In this document: piece after piece, positions 53,001-62,891 of the stretch
Position numbering within the stretch: the stretch's first letter is position 1
How the letters are laid out: the number at the start of each line of letters is the position of its first letter
Origin: Periplaneta americana
Taxonomy: Eukaryota; Arthropoda; Insecta; Blattodea; Blattidae
Reading direction: 5' to 3'
Length of the DNA: 64,000 nt
Assembly: GCF_040183065.1 (NCBI RefSeq)
Contig: NC_091117.1
Span: forward strand, 112,013,001 to 112,077,000
Made by a program: the position numbers and the translations under genes
Notes under the pieces: generated by a model
The model's input: the letters and a program-made list of their open reading frames with translations, nothing else
What the model was told of the DNA's origin: nothing
Databases searched by the model: none

Positions 53001-53688
53001 ATTAAACGGGTTCAGACTTGTATAGTCGCTCGCGGACGTCTTTTTCAACTTCCGTCTTCCCGAACTATTTGTACTTAACAAGATCCATTACCACAGAAAC
53101 GGAATTCACGGCTAACAGGAATCATACAGTTATATCTGCTAATGATGAAAATGTTGGTAATAGAACGCGGGATATCCTCTTAATTCGTCATGTCTCAAAA
53201 TACTACAATGTCTGTCTGGAACTTCAACAAAACCCATGTCCATGAATTACAAACGTTTCTACGACAGAAGCATGACTTTCTAAGAACTGAAGGAAATATG
53301 CAGAATGTGTGGCATTAATTTAAGACTATAATTTTTAAGGCATTAGTAAAATGTGTACCTTCTAAAATAATGAAGAAAAATCCCGATCCAGAATATTACA
53401 CTAATCATATTCGCTACTTAACGAAACAGACAAGGCGCGCATTTAGTAAACGTAAGCGAAGCCATGAGCATTGGGATAAATATGTCGAATTATAATTAAA
53501 AAACTTGAGTGTGAAAAAGGATAGCTGAGGTAAACTTTCTAAAGAATATTTTAAAAGAAGATGAATGTATCAATTGGAGATAGTTTTATAATTAGGATGT
53601 ACGCAGGAGAAAAGGAAAAAATGAAAGTGGAGTGTTTTAAGAAATAAAAACGGAGACTTATTCAATTCGTATTTAATTTCGGTTTTCA

Positions 53689-53732
<44 letters not shown>

Positions 53733-54651
53733 CAGGGAAAGGATTTATATGTAAATACATATTTACTTATAAAGCTAATATAATTTATATTTTGCATTAT
53801 CTTTATGTTTCACAATGTGTAGGGTTGAAAAATCCTACTTTTATTTTCCATATTTTTCCATATTTTAGAGTTTAGTACATATTTTCGTTAATTTCCATAT
53901 ATTTTCCATATTTCATATAAAACAGTCCATATTATATTAGGTTTAACAATAAAACAAAACAAAATTCCATTAACTTTTAAAAATACATTTCAACAATAGA
54001 GATTTAAACACATGTTCAGTAATCCCTTTAACATCAGAGTTATTTGAAAATTAGCAGTCCTATCAACAATGGGAAAGTAAGTTACAAAACTGTATTAATT
54101 TAATTTAAAATTTTTAACAGACTTCAGTTGCAGATGCAGTAAGAGCTAAGGTGGACACTGTACTTTCAAAAAACCCTGGATATGAAGAACTACAAAAGGT
54201 TGTTGCTGTGATGAGTGGTGAATCAACAGTGAAGATTAACTTGGACTTATCCCCAGCAGACATTGTGAAATTGAATTATGTACCAGTTACTTCTTGTGAC
54301 GTCGAACGCTCTTTTAGTCAGTATAAATCTATCCTCAGAGACAATAGAAGAAGATTCACTTTTCAGCACTTGAAAGAAATGTTTGTAACCTATTGTTATG
54401 GTAACAGACAATAAAAATTGTGTTTTGTTGAAACTACATTGGAAGATAAGGTACGTCCATTATATTTTTTGTTTAGTTTGATTAAAATGTACCAATATTT
54501 AACGTACATAGTCATTTTTTTATAATTTTAAGTCCATATTTAATTCCATATTTTGGTAAAAATCCATATTTAATTCCATATTTTGGTAAAAATAACTACA
54601 TATATATTTACATATTTCATATATTTTTAGTCCATATAAATCCGTTCCCTG
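53733..54651 (+). mobile_element. Non-autonomous hAT element (919 bp) with 20-bp inverted ends
   Basis: The left end is CAGGGAAAGGATTTATATG and the right end is CATATAAATCCGTTCCCTG, inverted with one mismatch. ATAATAAT lies on both sides, as expected for the 8-bp hAT duplication, though in a simple repeat. A 30-bp unit (AGTCCATATTTAATTCCATA, then TTTTGGTAAAA) is tandemly duplicated at 54530-54592. Confidence 0.85.
54151..54414 (+). pseudogene. hAT transposase C-terminal (dimerisation) fragment
   Basis: An 87-residue frame ends with YVPVTSCDVERSFSQYKSIL, then RDNRRRFTFQHLKEMFVTY, which matches the conserved hAT C-terminal dimerisation region (P-x-T-S-x-x-V-E-R-S-F-S). The catalytic domain is absent, so the element is non-autonomous. 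The frame may be open simply because the deletion is young. Confidence 0.75.
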
Positions 54652-55556
54652 ATAATAATAATAATAAAAATAATAATAATTCCGCTGATAAGGTTGGTTG
54701 TGTCATAAAGTGTGAATGTGAACGAAATTCGACTTTTAAAATAGTTCCCAAAGAGGTTAGAGAAAGAATAACGAAATTAAAAAATTGAAAGTCTCGAGGT
54801 ACAGATAGTATTGCTATAGAGATTCTTAAATTAGGTTCCGAAGCCATAATTCCATACTTAATGCATATATTTCAATTTACCATAAACAGTGCGGCTATTC
54901 CATGTGACTGGAAATCAGCTATAGTGGTACCCATACATAATGGTGGAAATAATGTAGATGTCGGAAACTACAGAGCGATTAGCCTTACATCTGTCGTATG
55001 TAAATTGATGAAGAATTTGATATCGGATTATATTCGTCGTGTTCTAAATGCGAAAGACTGGTTTTACAACCACCAGCATGGTTTTAGGGAAGGCTTCTCT
55101 TGTGATAGTCAAATTACGTCGCTGGTTCAGGATCTAACTAAGAGGTAGATTGAGATGGAAGAATCGATGCAGTTGTGATTGATTTTTCGAAAGCATTTGA
55201 TTTGGCGCCACATGACGTATTAATAGATAAGTTAAGTAAGCTAGGAATAGATAAAAGTGGTGCTATGCTTCCAAGAATTCTTAAAAGTTAGAACCCAGAT
55301 CACGAAATATCGGAAATTGGAAATGTAAGCTCAGGGGTGCCACAGGTTAGTGTTCTGGGTCCATGACTCTTTATAATATGCGTAAATGACTTATGCCAGA
55401 ATATTACATCAAATGTAAGGCTATTTGCAGATGACTACATTATCTATAGAAACATTAGAAGTAATTCAGATGTGGATGCTATTCAAACGGACTTGAATAA
55501 AATTTATAACTGGGCGTTAATCCATAGGATGAACATAAATGGCTCTAAGTTCGCGT

Positions 55557-56249
55557 TCAGGAAAATTATGCAAAAAATTGTCAAAAAGTTCGCTGTTTAA
55601 CAATTTTGTTGCGTCTAGGTAGCTTAAAGATTGGAAACGATGAGTAGTTTCCTGAATTATACGGTTACATACCTTCTTGGCATCAATTTTCTGGGATTCA
55701 ATTTTCCGTCGCTTGCTGACTGATTCAGGAGGAACCTCAAAAAACTGGTAGATGGCAGCAGCAGTCGAACATTTGAATTACCAAATACATTTTACATAGT
55801 TACGAGTTCCTCCACAAACAAGCATTCTTTCCTTACGCTTTACTTTTGCAATCTCGAAGCTGTGTTGTGCTGAAGCTGACTACAGCACTTCCCCGCGTAA
55901 AAATAGCCAATCAGAGCAGTTATTTCAGCTTCGCACATGCGCATTAACTGACTACATTTTCATGTAAGTTTTGAGTAGCACAACGAACCCCATGAGGCAC
56001 CAAAGAGCGAAGAGCGAAGACTAAACACTCCATAACGCGTCATGAACATAACAACGGGAAATTGTCAAATGGCAGATCAAATACTATGGTATTGCAAACA
56101 CTTTATTTGAGCAAAAATTATCATTGTGCTGTAGCACTGTGCACATAAGGACAGGCCGTCCCTGGTCAACAGCTATACTGTACTGAACAAAGGAATGTTA
56201 AAGACATAACTTGGAGTTCTATACGGAAAATCCGACTTCCGAAATATAG
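55557..56249 (-). pseudogene. hAT transposase fragment (TTF/ZMYM1-like), minus strand, and spacer
   Basis: The minus strand at 55720-55570 reads IDAKKVCNRIIQETTHRFQS, then LSYLDATKLLNSELFDNF, a middle-region block of hAT transposases of the TTF type. The remaining sequence to 56249 has no recognised feature. Confidence 0.5.
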
Positions 56250-56498
56250 ATGGCTGTTCAATTGTTACAAAACATAGTCTCCAACAATTCAAGGGATCCA
56301 TTCTGTGAAGTAACGAAGTTGTTAAATATTTTGGTTACAACACCAATGACCACTGCTGAGCCAGAAATATGTTTTTCTTGCTTGAAACGCACAAAAACGT
56401 TTTTAAGGAGCACTATATCCCAGGATCGCCTCACTGCTCTTGCAATACTGTCAATAGAAAAGAGTATAATGTCCAGGATGGAGGGGTTTAACGTTTAA
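56250..56498 (+). pseudogene. hAT transposase C-terminal fragment (TTF/ZMYM1-like)
   Basis: The frame contains KLLNILVTTPMTTAEPEICF, SCLKRTKTFLRSTISQDRLT and ALAILSIEKSIM, the C-terminal hAT dimerisation region. It lies on the opposite strand to the fragment at 55570-55720, so the two are not one uninterrupted copy. Confidence 0.7.
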
Positions 56499-56650
56499 CA
56501 CCAGGATAATTGACAAGTTCTGTAGTAGGAAGGAAATCCATATTTCGTCACTAGGCGAGTCCCAAATTAAGATAAATGCATATAAGTGTATACAGTAGGC
56601 CGATATAGAGATTGTAGCACACTCATAATTATGACCACCAGCCGCTACTG

Positions 56651-56873
56651 GTACTGTCCATAGCGTCTGATCTAGTCAGCACTGATTATGGGTTGAAAGA
56701 AACTTTCTTTCATACCATGGCATGATTGTGACTATAATAGTATTTAAATTCATTAATGTGTCACATCAACGGTCGTGCATACGTCACCAAACATCGTAAG
56801 ATGAAGATTACATTTGTAAAAGTTTCTTTCAACCCATAAGCAGTGCTGACTAGATCAGACGCTATGGCCAGTA
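56651..56873. repeat. Near-perfect 56-bp inverted repeat (foldback element)
   Basis: Arms 56651-56706 and 56818-56873 differ at about two positions. They contain ATAGCGTCTGATCTAGTCAG, then CACTGATTATGGGTTGAAAG, in inverted orientation around a 111-bp centre. No coding sequence. Confidence 0.85.
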
Positions 56874-56930
56874 CTCTATAACAGAGTCGCTAGTATGAAA
56901 GCATAATTCTCAAGCCTCTGCAGTGAGACG

Positions 56931-57002
56931 AACTCGATAGCTCAGTGGTAGAGCGCCTGATCGGAGAACAGGAAGTCGCAGGTTCGATTCCCGCTTGAGG
57001 TT
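56931..57002 (+). tRNA. tRNA-like sequence (pseudo-tRNA or SINE head)
   Basis: A 72-nt cloverleaf can be drawn. The acceptor AACTCGA/TTGAGGT has one mismatch, the D arm is GCTC/GAGC, the anticodon arm CCTG/CAGG, the 5-nt variable loop AAGTC, and the T arm GCAGG/CCCGC with TTCGATT loop. Box A (TAGCTCAGTGGTAGAGCG) and box B (GGTTCGATTCC) are intact. The anticodon position reads GGA (Ser), but position 33 is C rather than U and there is no long variable arm as tRNA-Ser needs. A functional tRNA is therefore unlikely and a Pol III SINE head more plausible. Confidence 0.6.
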
Positions 57003-57380
57003 GTGATCTAATATGTTACAAAAATGAAAAATTTAGTTGTCAGAACTGTACAGAAATTCCTCAACATGAAAGAAGGCAATAAGGGTCTCGTAGGCTACCA
57101 CTAGCCCAGCCGGCCACTCCTAGTTAGCTGGAAGCGGGTGGATAAACAAAGTCATAAAATTTAACGTGTCTGATGGGTCCAAGATTTCCGCGATCGTGAA
57201 ATTGTATTCGACACATGATAGGGTTAATAGGATTATTCTCTTCACTTCAATCGGTTCTGTTTCGAGAATAAAATTGTATGGCATAGTATTTCCATATTTC
57301 GGTCTTATCTACTGTAGTTCAAAGTTGCAAAGAATTTACGGTAGCAGCATACTGTATTTAGAATTAAACTACAGTAATAC
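57003..57380. other. No recognised feature
   Basis: Sequence between the tRNA-like head and the MITE. It may include the body of a SINE, but no known tail was seen. Confidence 0.35.
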
Positions 57381-57563
57381 CACAGTCTAGTATATACAGT
57401 CATGAAGCTCAATACGTAGTAAATATGCATCCATAGATAGTTGTTAACCACAAGGATCGTTACTATCGCTTCATTACCGACAATGCTAAATAGTACCTGC
57501 ACAGTCTATTGTTCCTAGCAGCCTCATAAACTCAAGCTTCGTGACTGTATATACTAGACTGTG
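57381..57563. mobile_element. 183-bp MITE, family A, copy 2
   Basis: It starts CACAGTCTAGTATATACAGT and ends GACTGTATATACTAGACTGTG. It is similar along its whole length to 34587-34770. TAATA-type words flank both sides. Confidence 0.85.
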
Positions 57564-58393
57564 GTAATACATTTAATTTAAAGCGTGAAGGGATACATAA
57601 TGCATGTTATAAATTTACTGTTAGATTGGGGAGCCTCCCTCCCAATAAAGGACACCTCCCAGATTCGGACACATTGTTACGTTCCTTCGATGTCCGTAAA
57701 TGAGAGGTTTCACTGTATTCACTTTCTGAGGCGTACCTAAGTAAAAGTTTGTTTTACAGAACCATGAGGAATGACGAGAAATAACAAACACAATGTAAGT
57801 TTTCTCCATAAACTTCTTATGGGCACTGAATTTTTTTATTTAAAGCCTAAATTCTGTACGACAGTGTGCAGAGAAAACCACTGCCGTGGTAGATATCCGG
57901 ATCTGATAGAGAAGTTGGCAGCTCTCTTTTTAACGTAGGATTCTCTCCCGTCGACAATAAAAAATATGGATTTCGCCTCATTGCACCCTCCTGGAAGATA
58001 CCTAAATTCCTCACTCGCTTTTCCACTTCATTTTCCTTTCCCGGGGCTTCAAGTCTGGAAGGAATCTCTTTGCTCATATTATGTGAATTTGTCCTTTCCT
58101 ATTTTAACAGCGGTGTCGGGAGCCCCTGCAGTTCTATTTACCACCTGATGCACCGAAATAAAATGCTAACCGTTGACTTTTAAGACATCTGGCTACTACG
58201 CACTAGCTGCAAAACAGTCGGCAACGCCGACGTGGTAGCGTGGACTTGATTGGCTGGTTTGAGTGTTTACCATGGTGACATGACGCTGTGAAACTCACTT
58301 TCTAAGTGTTTGTATTTTGACAAATAAGTAGGCGTAATGGTATTCGGTTTGTGTTCTAATTATTCGTTTCTGTGATTTTAAAAGTAGTTAATA
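57564..58393. other. No recognised gene
   Basis: The open frames at 57847-58148 overlap on opposite strands and match nothing I know. The segment 58184-58320 may be the 5' end of the hAT element that follows. Confidence 0.4.
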
Positions 58394-59130
58394 ATGGATT
58401 CGAGTTCAGATTCCGACGCTACAATGGTGTCAGAAAGTAAGATTAAAAAATACACATACAGTACAAAATATAATACCGAATGGGAGAAAGACCCGGTATT
58501 TAGTATTTTGTGGTTATAGAAAAGCAAGAAAGGACCTTACTATGCTTATTGTTGTGCATGTGATTGTGATTTGATCGTTTCATCAGGGAAAGATGATCTC
58601 AAGAAACACGCGACAGATAAAAACACTTAAGTAAATGCACTGGAGCTAAAAAAAACAAATGCAAATTAGTGATATTCCGAGCATTAGTGTCAAAACAAAA
58701 CAATGAAACGGTTAAGGGAAGTGAGATACGTCTTGCAAGTTTTGTGACTGAACATGATATATCCCTAGTAGTTGATACAGCGTCGTTAAATAACCAACTT
58801 AAAAAAACGTGATATACCAATTCGAGTCATAGAACATTTACCAAAACTCATTCAAGCTGTGTGTTCAGATTCAGAAGTTGCTAAGCACCTACAATGTGGG
58901 AGTACAAAACTGACGGGATCATAAATCACGTCACAGGGAAAGAAAGTTTAAATTAGCTGATTGAATTGTTTAAGAAAAATCAATTTTCTCTCATTCTCGA
59001 TGAATCCACCGATAAGGGCTGCATTAAGCATTTATGTATGGTAGTACGTGTAATGGGCAAGGGTGACAAAATAATGGACGCCTTTCTTAGACTTATTTCG
59101 GTTACTAGTGCCACTAGTAAATTTAGTCTA
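58394..59130 (+). pseudogene. hAT transposase N-terminal half with SINE-tail insertion
   Basis: From ATG at 58394 the frame reads MDSSSDSDATMVSESKIKKY, then YNTEWEKDPVFS and YYAYCCACDCDLIVSSGKDD (Cys pair of the BED-like finger), then LKKHATDKK. Later blocks are RVIEHLPKLIQAVCSDSEV and SLILDESTDKGCIKHLCMVV, where DES(T)D is the first catalytic Asp region of hAT transposases. A stop near 58517, frameshifts, a 46-bp insertion at 58762-58807 and a chimeric join near 59130 disrupt it. Confidence 0.75.
58762..58807 (+). mobile_element. 46-bp SINE tail insertion with 9-bp target duplication
   Basis: The insert reads ...ACAGCGTCGTTAAATAACCA, then ACTT and A7. CATGATATA (58753-58761) and CGTGATATA (58808-58816) flank it. 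Removing the insert and one flank restores the hAT reading frame. The tail is shared with the SINEs at 33191 and 46347. Confidence 0.8.
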
Positions 59131-59440
59131 TTTTTAGTAAGGTTGGCACTATTGCCTATATCGTCCCGCTCTCTGTGGCATGCCCTCAGGCTGATGGTGA
59201 GTCTAGCCTCCCCGACCCTCCTCACTGTCGACAACCTGTTCCCACAACTCCATCCACTTGTCTGTCATCCTTCCCAACCCCTCTATTATCTACCTCTCAG
59301 CTGTTAAAGCAGTCTTTCTCACCTGACCCCAAATCTTTGAAAATAGCACACTTGAATTGTCAAAGCATAATTCCACACTTCCAGGAATTCTCTTCTATTT
59401 TTACTAATATAGATTACTAATATAGATGTCCAATGTATTC
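59131..59440 (+). pseudogene. 5' fragment of a LINE ORF2 (endonuclease start)
   Basis: After a Pro/Ser-rich leader the frame reads SLKIAHLNCQSIIPHFQEFS, then SIFTNIDY, the opening of an APE-type endonuclease in Jockey/CR1 LINEs (K-I-A-H-L-N-x-Q-S). A 13-bp word (ACTAATATAGATT) is duplicated near 59402-59428. The fragment lacks everything 3' of this point, which is unusual because LINEs normally lose their 5' end. Confidence 0.6.
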
Positions 59441-59859
59441 TTGGAACATGAAACTTGATATTTATTCAAAAGAACCAAACATCAGTGATATTAAAGAAAT
59501 AGTTTCCGTAAATGTTGAGAAGGTAATTGACCTTAAAACGACCCGGCATATTAAGAAAAAAGAGGAACGTAAGGTGAAGGAACAAACGAGACTGGAGGTG
59601 AGTGAGAGTAATTGCGATGAGGTGTCAACTGAGTATCCGATAAATATTGCATCTGAAAACAGATCAGAATTAGAAGGTGGGGAAGGAAATAAAAGTAGAA
59701 TGAAACCAACAACCTGAATAAAGAAAAATCAAATGACACTGCATCTTCCAAACATGGCAAGAGAATGTGATCGACGTGGCCTTTGAGATCGAGTAGCCGC
59801 CTATATTGCTAGTGCTCTTTAGCAAGACATTGGTGCTGGATATGATAGTTACATAAGTA
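59441..59859 (+). pseudogene. Multi-copy insect family coding sequence, 5' part
   Basis: A charged leader (SDIKEIVSVNVEKVIDLKTT) is followed, after frame changes near 59715, by LPNMARECDRRGL, RVAAYIASALLQDIGAGYDS and YIS. It breaks at the TA where the pogo-like element inserts and continues at 61117. I recognise this as an abundant unnamed family in insect genomes but cannot assign a function. Confidence 0.55.
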
Positions 59860-61114
59860 GGGTAAGGTTGCGTATATCGCACCACTTTAGCATTTATAAT
59901 TTTTATTGAACAATACAATTTTTATTTTCTGCATTCCTTTACAGAAATACATTCCCAGAACATTTACCTTTCATGTAAAAAATAATCTTTGAATTTGATT
60001 TTATACTTTGAAGTAGAATGGCATTTTCGAAACACTTGTCAGTGGTGCCATTTAGGCAACTATTTCCTAAATAGCATCTGCGGTTTCTTAAATCGCACCT
60101 CTTTAACTGCAGGGAACAGGATGAAGAAAAGCTTTTAATATTGAACATATTGAACAGTATTTAATATGAATAATGTAATAAATGCAAGTTACAAGCTCAT
60201 TGAAATTAATGAAAGAGAGTAACGCATGTTCAAACGAAATTGAAAAAAAAATTGAGCATAAATTACCTAACATTTCAACTTCCTGAATGCGTTTTTTATT
60301 GCTACACATTTGCCATGTGCTTCACCAGGCAGTTCAAAATGTAAACTGCGTCACCTTTTCTCCACGATTATCTCGAAGCCACCTAAGAACTGCTTCATGA
60401 TTTAGCTGTCTGAAATGGTTTGAAGATAGAAACATCTAAAGGCTGGGCCTCTGAGTATTATGAATCAGCGCAAACAAATAACGATCCTGGAAGAACACAA
60501 GTTGATAATGTAGGATGCACTGTTTGACGTTTAAAAATTTTCATAGGTGGCACAAAATATCTGGTGCGCTTGTACAACACACACTTGTTCTATTAACGCC
60601 CTTTTCACCACTTGATATTGCACCCACCTCATGCACTCCTCGTTCAGTTACAATTTTTGGGCCTTCTTTTATACGGCTAGAATTGCTACAGTTGCTCATA
60701 TCGCACCGGTGCGAATTAGGCACCTACAAAGTGGTGCGAATTAAGAAACTACGTCATAAGTTATTATTTCCTTCATTCTAGCCTATAATCACCACATGTT
60801 CGAAAATTGTACTAAGTTGAATGTTCTTTAATATTTCTTTTAACCAATAACATCTTAAGATTATGGATTCCTTTGCAAACAAATCCGTTATTTAGTTACA
60901 AAATGTTAGCTAAATATACATCCACCTGAGCGATTATATTAAATACTCTATCACCACGTTGCTAGCACAAAGAAGTGGCAGAAATCAAGTGACATGGTGG
61001 AAGTTCATATGGTAGATTGTAACAATACCACTAGATGCTACACTACTACAGTAACTTGTTTTAAACTAGCAGTGGTGCCATTTAGGAAGCGGTGCGATTT
61101 ATGCTACTCTACCC
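59860..61114 (-). mobile_element. Pogo-like DNA transposon (1255 bp) with TA duplication
   Basis: The ends are GGGTAAGGTTGCGTATATCG and the inverse of CGATTTATGCTACTCTACCC (about 20 of 25 positions match when aligned). TA lies on both sides (59858-59859 and 61115-61116). Subterminal GGTGCGATTT/GTGGTGCCATTTAGG words repeat several times inside. Confidence 0.8.
60500..60790 (-). pseudogene. Pogo-like transposase remnant (DDE_1 type)
   Basis: The minus strand at 60723-60541 reads KEGPKIVTERGVHEVGAISS, then GEKGVNRTSVCCTSAPDI. These are the residues between catalytic motifs in pogo/Tigger/jerky-type transposases (K-x-x-x-x-x-G-x-x-x-V-G-x-x-T-S-x-E-R-G). It lies inside the TA-flanked element, which fits its terminal structure. 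The remainder of the transposase is lost. Confidence 0.65.
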
Positions 61115-61796
61115 TAATGTTACCGATCGTAGTGAAGTACACAGAGAAAGGAAGAAGTTTAGACAGGAAGCTATGGAAAGATTTGGTTAAAATTACAGCT
61201 CTCTTAATGGGTTTTACTTCGATGGAAGAAAAGACCTTACAACAGTTCAAATTAAGAAGGGTTACAAGTTCCATGCATCTACTCAATTGGAAGATCATTA
61301 CACACTTGTTCAAGAACCAGATTCAAGATACATAGGTAACATTACAGTTCCAAGTGGTGAAACAAAAATTATCTTACAAGAGACGTTATCATTTTTCCAT
61401 AAACGAACATTTCCTTAGATAAAACCTCAAAGTAATAGGATGTGATGGAACAAATGTAAACACTGGAGTCAACGGTGGAGACATACGACTATTGGAAGTG
61501 GAACTAAATCGGCCTTTGCAATGGTTTATTTGTCGTCTTCATACTAATTACCTTCCTTAAGATATTTATTTCACAGATTGAATGGTAACACAGTAAGCCC
61601 AACGTTTCTGCCTAGGCCAATTTGGAAAGCAATAAAGAAATGTGAAGATCATCCCCTTGTAAAATATAATTCTATAAAGGTGGAGAATTTCCCACACATA
61701 GATGAAGAAGTATCACCACGGCATGGCGCGTCCTCAGGTTGCGGAAAGAGGAGACTGCCTCCAGATATGGAGGGTAGCTGCGAATATATTGAATAA
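61115..61796 (+). pseudogene. Multi-copy insect family coding sequence, 3' part
   Basis: It continues the frame broken at 59859: NVTDRSEVHRERKKFRQEAM, FYFDGRKDLTTVQIKKGYKF, EDHYTLVQEPDSRYIGNITV and IWKAIKKCEDHPLVKYNSIK, ending ENFPHIDEEV near 61715. Several frameshifts are present. The remainder to 61796 already belongs to the 5' end of the next LINE. Confidence 0.55.
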
Positions 61797-61840
61797 GCAG
61801 TCGTGGACAGCCGATAAGGGGTGATCCTCTAGCTTGGGAG

Positions 61841-62891
61841 TTGGGCGAAGGGCTAACAACCCATCACCGTAAAAAGCAGCCTGTTACGGAACCTAACAAT
61901 AAGCCTCGGAATGGGACTGATTCTCCGGCACGACCACAGCAAAGGAATAAGGTTGTAAGATTTGGTACATGGAACGTAACTAGTCTTTATAGAACAGGAG
62001 GGGTAACATTAGTAGCAAAAGAACTCGCCAGATATAGAATAGACTTCGTGGGAGTACAAGAGGTTAGGTTAGATGGGAATGGCATATCACAAATAGGCGA
62101 TTACTTGTTGTATTATGGAGAAGGAAACATTAGTCACCAATTAGGAACGGGATTCTTTGTACATAAAAGAATGAAATCTGCAGTAAAAAAGGTCGAATTT
62201 ATCAGTGACAGGTTATCGTATTTAGCACTTAAGGGTAGATGGTGCGATATCGTAGTTATAAATGCTCACGCCCCTACAGAAGACAAAAGACGACCACATG
62301 AAAGATAGCTTCTATGAGGAATTGGAACAGACATTTGATCAGTTACCTAGATATCACATGAAAGTTTTATTGGGGGATTTCAACGCTAAAGTAGAACAGG
62401 AGGATATTTTTAAACCAACAATTGGAAAAGAGAGCCTACAAGTAAGTAGTAATGACAATGGAGTTAGGTTAGTCAATTTTATCACATCAAAAAATTTAAT
62501 TGTCAAGAGTACAACATTCCCTCTTAAGGATATACATAAATATACTTGGACTTCTCCAGACGGAATGACACACAACCAAATAGATCACATCTTGATAGAT
62601 AAACGAAGACATACTAGTATAGTAGACATTCGAACTTTCAGGGGGGCAGACTGTAATTCTGACCATTATTTGGTAATTGGAGAATTAAGAGAAAGACTAT
62701 CAGTAGCCAAGCGAGTAGAGCAACAAGCTAACATTAGTAGATTCAATATTCTGAAATTAAAGGACGAGGAAACTAAGCAACGTTATCAGGTTGAAATTTC
62801 AAATAGGTTTGCTGCTTTAGCAACTTCCGACGAAGCTGAGAAAGAGTTAGATGTTAACAGAGCGTGGGACAATATCCGAGATAATATCTAA
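61841..62891 (+). pseudogene. RTE LINE AP-type endonuclease
   Basis: VVRFGTWNVTSLYRTGGVTL, DFVGVQEVRLDGNG and DIVVINAHAPTEDK are in one frame to 62308. Then, after a frameshift near 62270, VLLGDFNAKVEQEDIF, TWTSPDGMTHNQIDHILIDK and RTFRGADCNSDHYLVIGEL follow. All catalytic positions of an APE-like nuclease (N, E, GDFN, D-H-x-x-I-D, SDH) are readable. The frame calls are those of RTE-clade elements. One frameshift and a stop at 62889 interrupt the polyprotein. Confidence 0.85.

Larger units (their letters stand above)
53206..55556 (+). pseudogene. Second copy of the CR1/L2-type LINE ORF2, split by a hAT element
   Basis: The plus strand shows the ORF2 linker (SVWNFNKTHVHELQTFLRQK and RRAFSKRKRSHEH) up to the AAT repeat at 53691-53732. 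After the hAT insertion (53733-54651) come AIPCDWKSAIVVPIHNGGNN, RQHGF-like NHQHGFREGFSCDSQI and LFADDYIIYRN. It ends near 55556 before the C-terminus. It corresponds to about 29830-28360 of the minus-strand LINE. Multiple stops and frameshifts are present. Confidence 0.85.

Noticed and set aside
56931-57002. Functional tRNA-Ser (GGA)
   Set aside because: There is no long variable arm, position 33 is C, and acceptor and anticodon stems each carry a mismatch. Recorded as tRNA-like instead.
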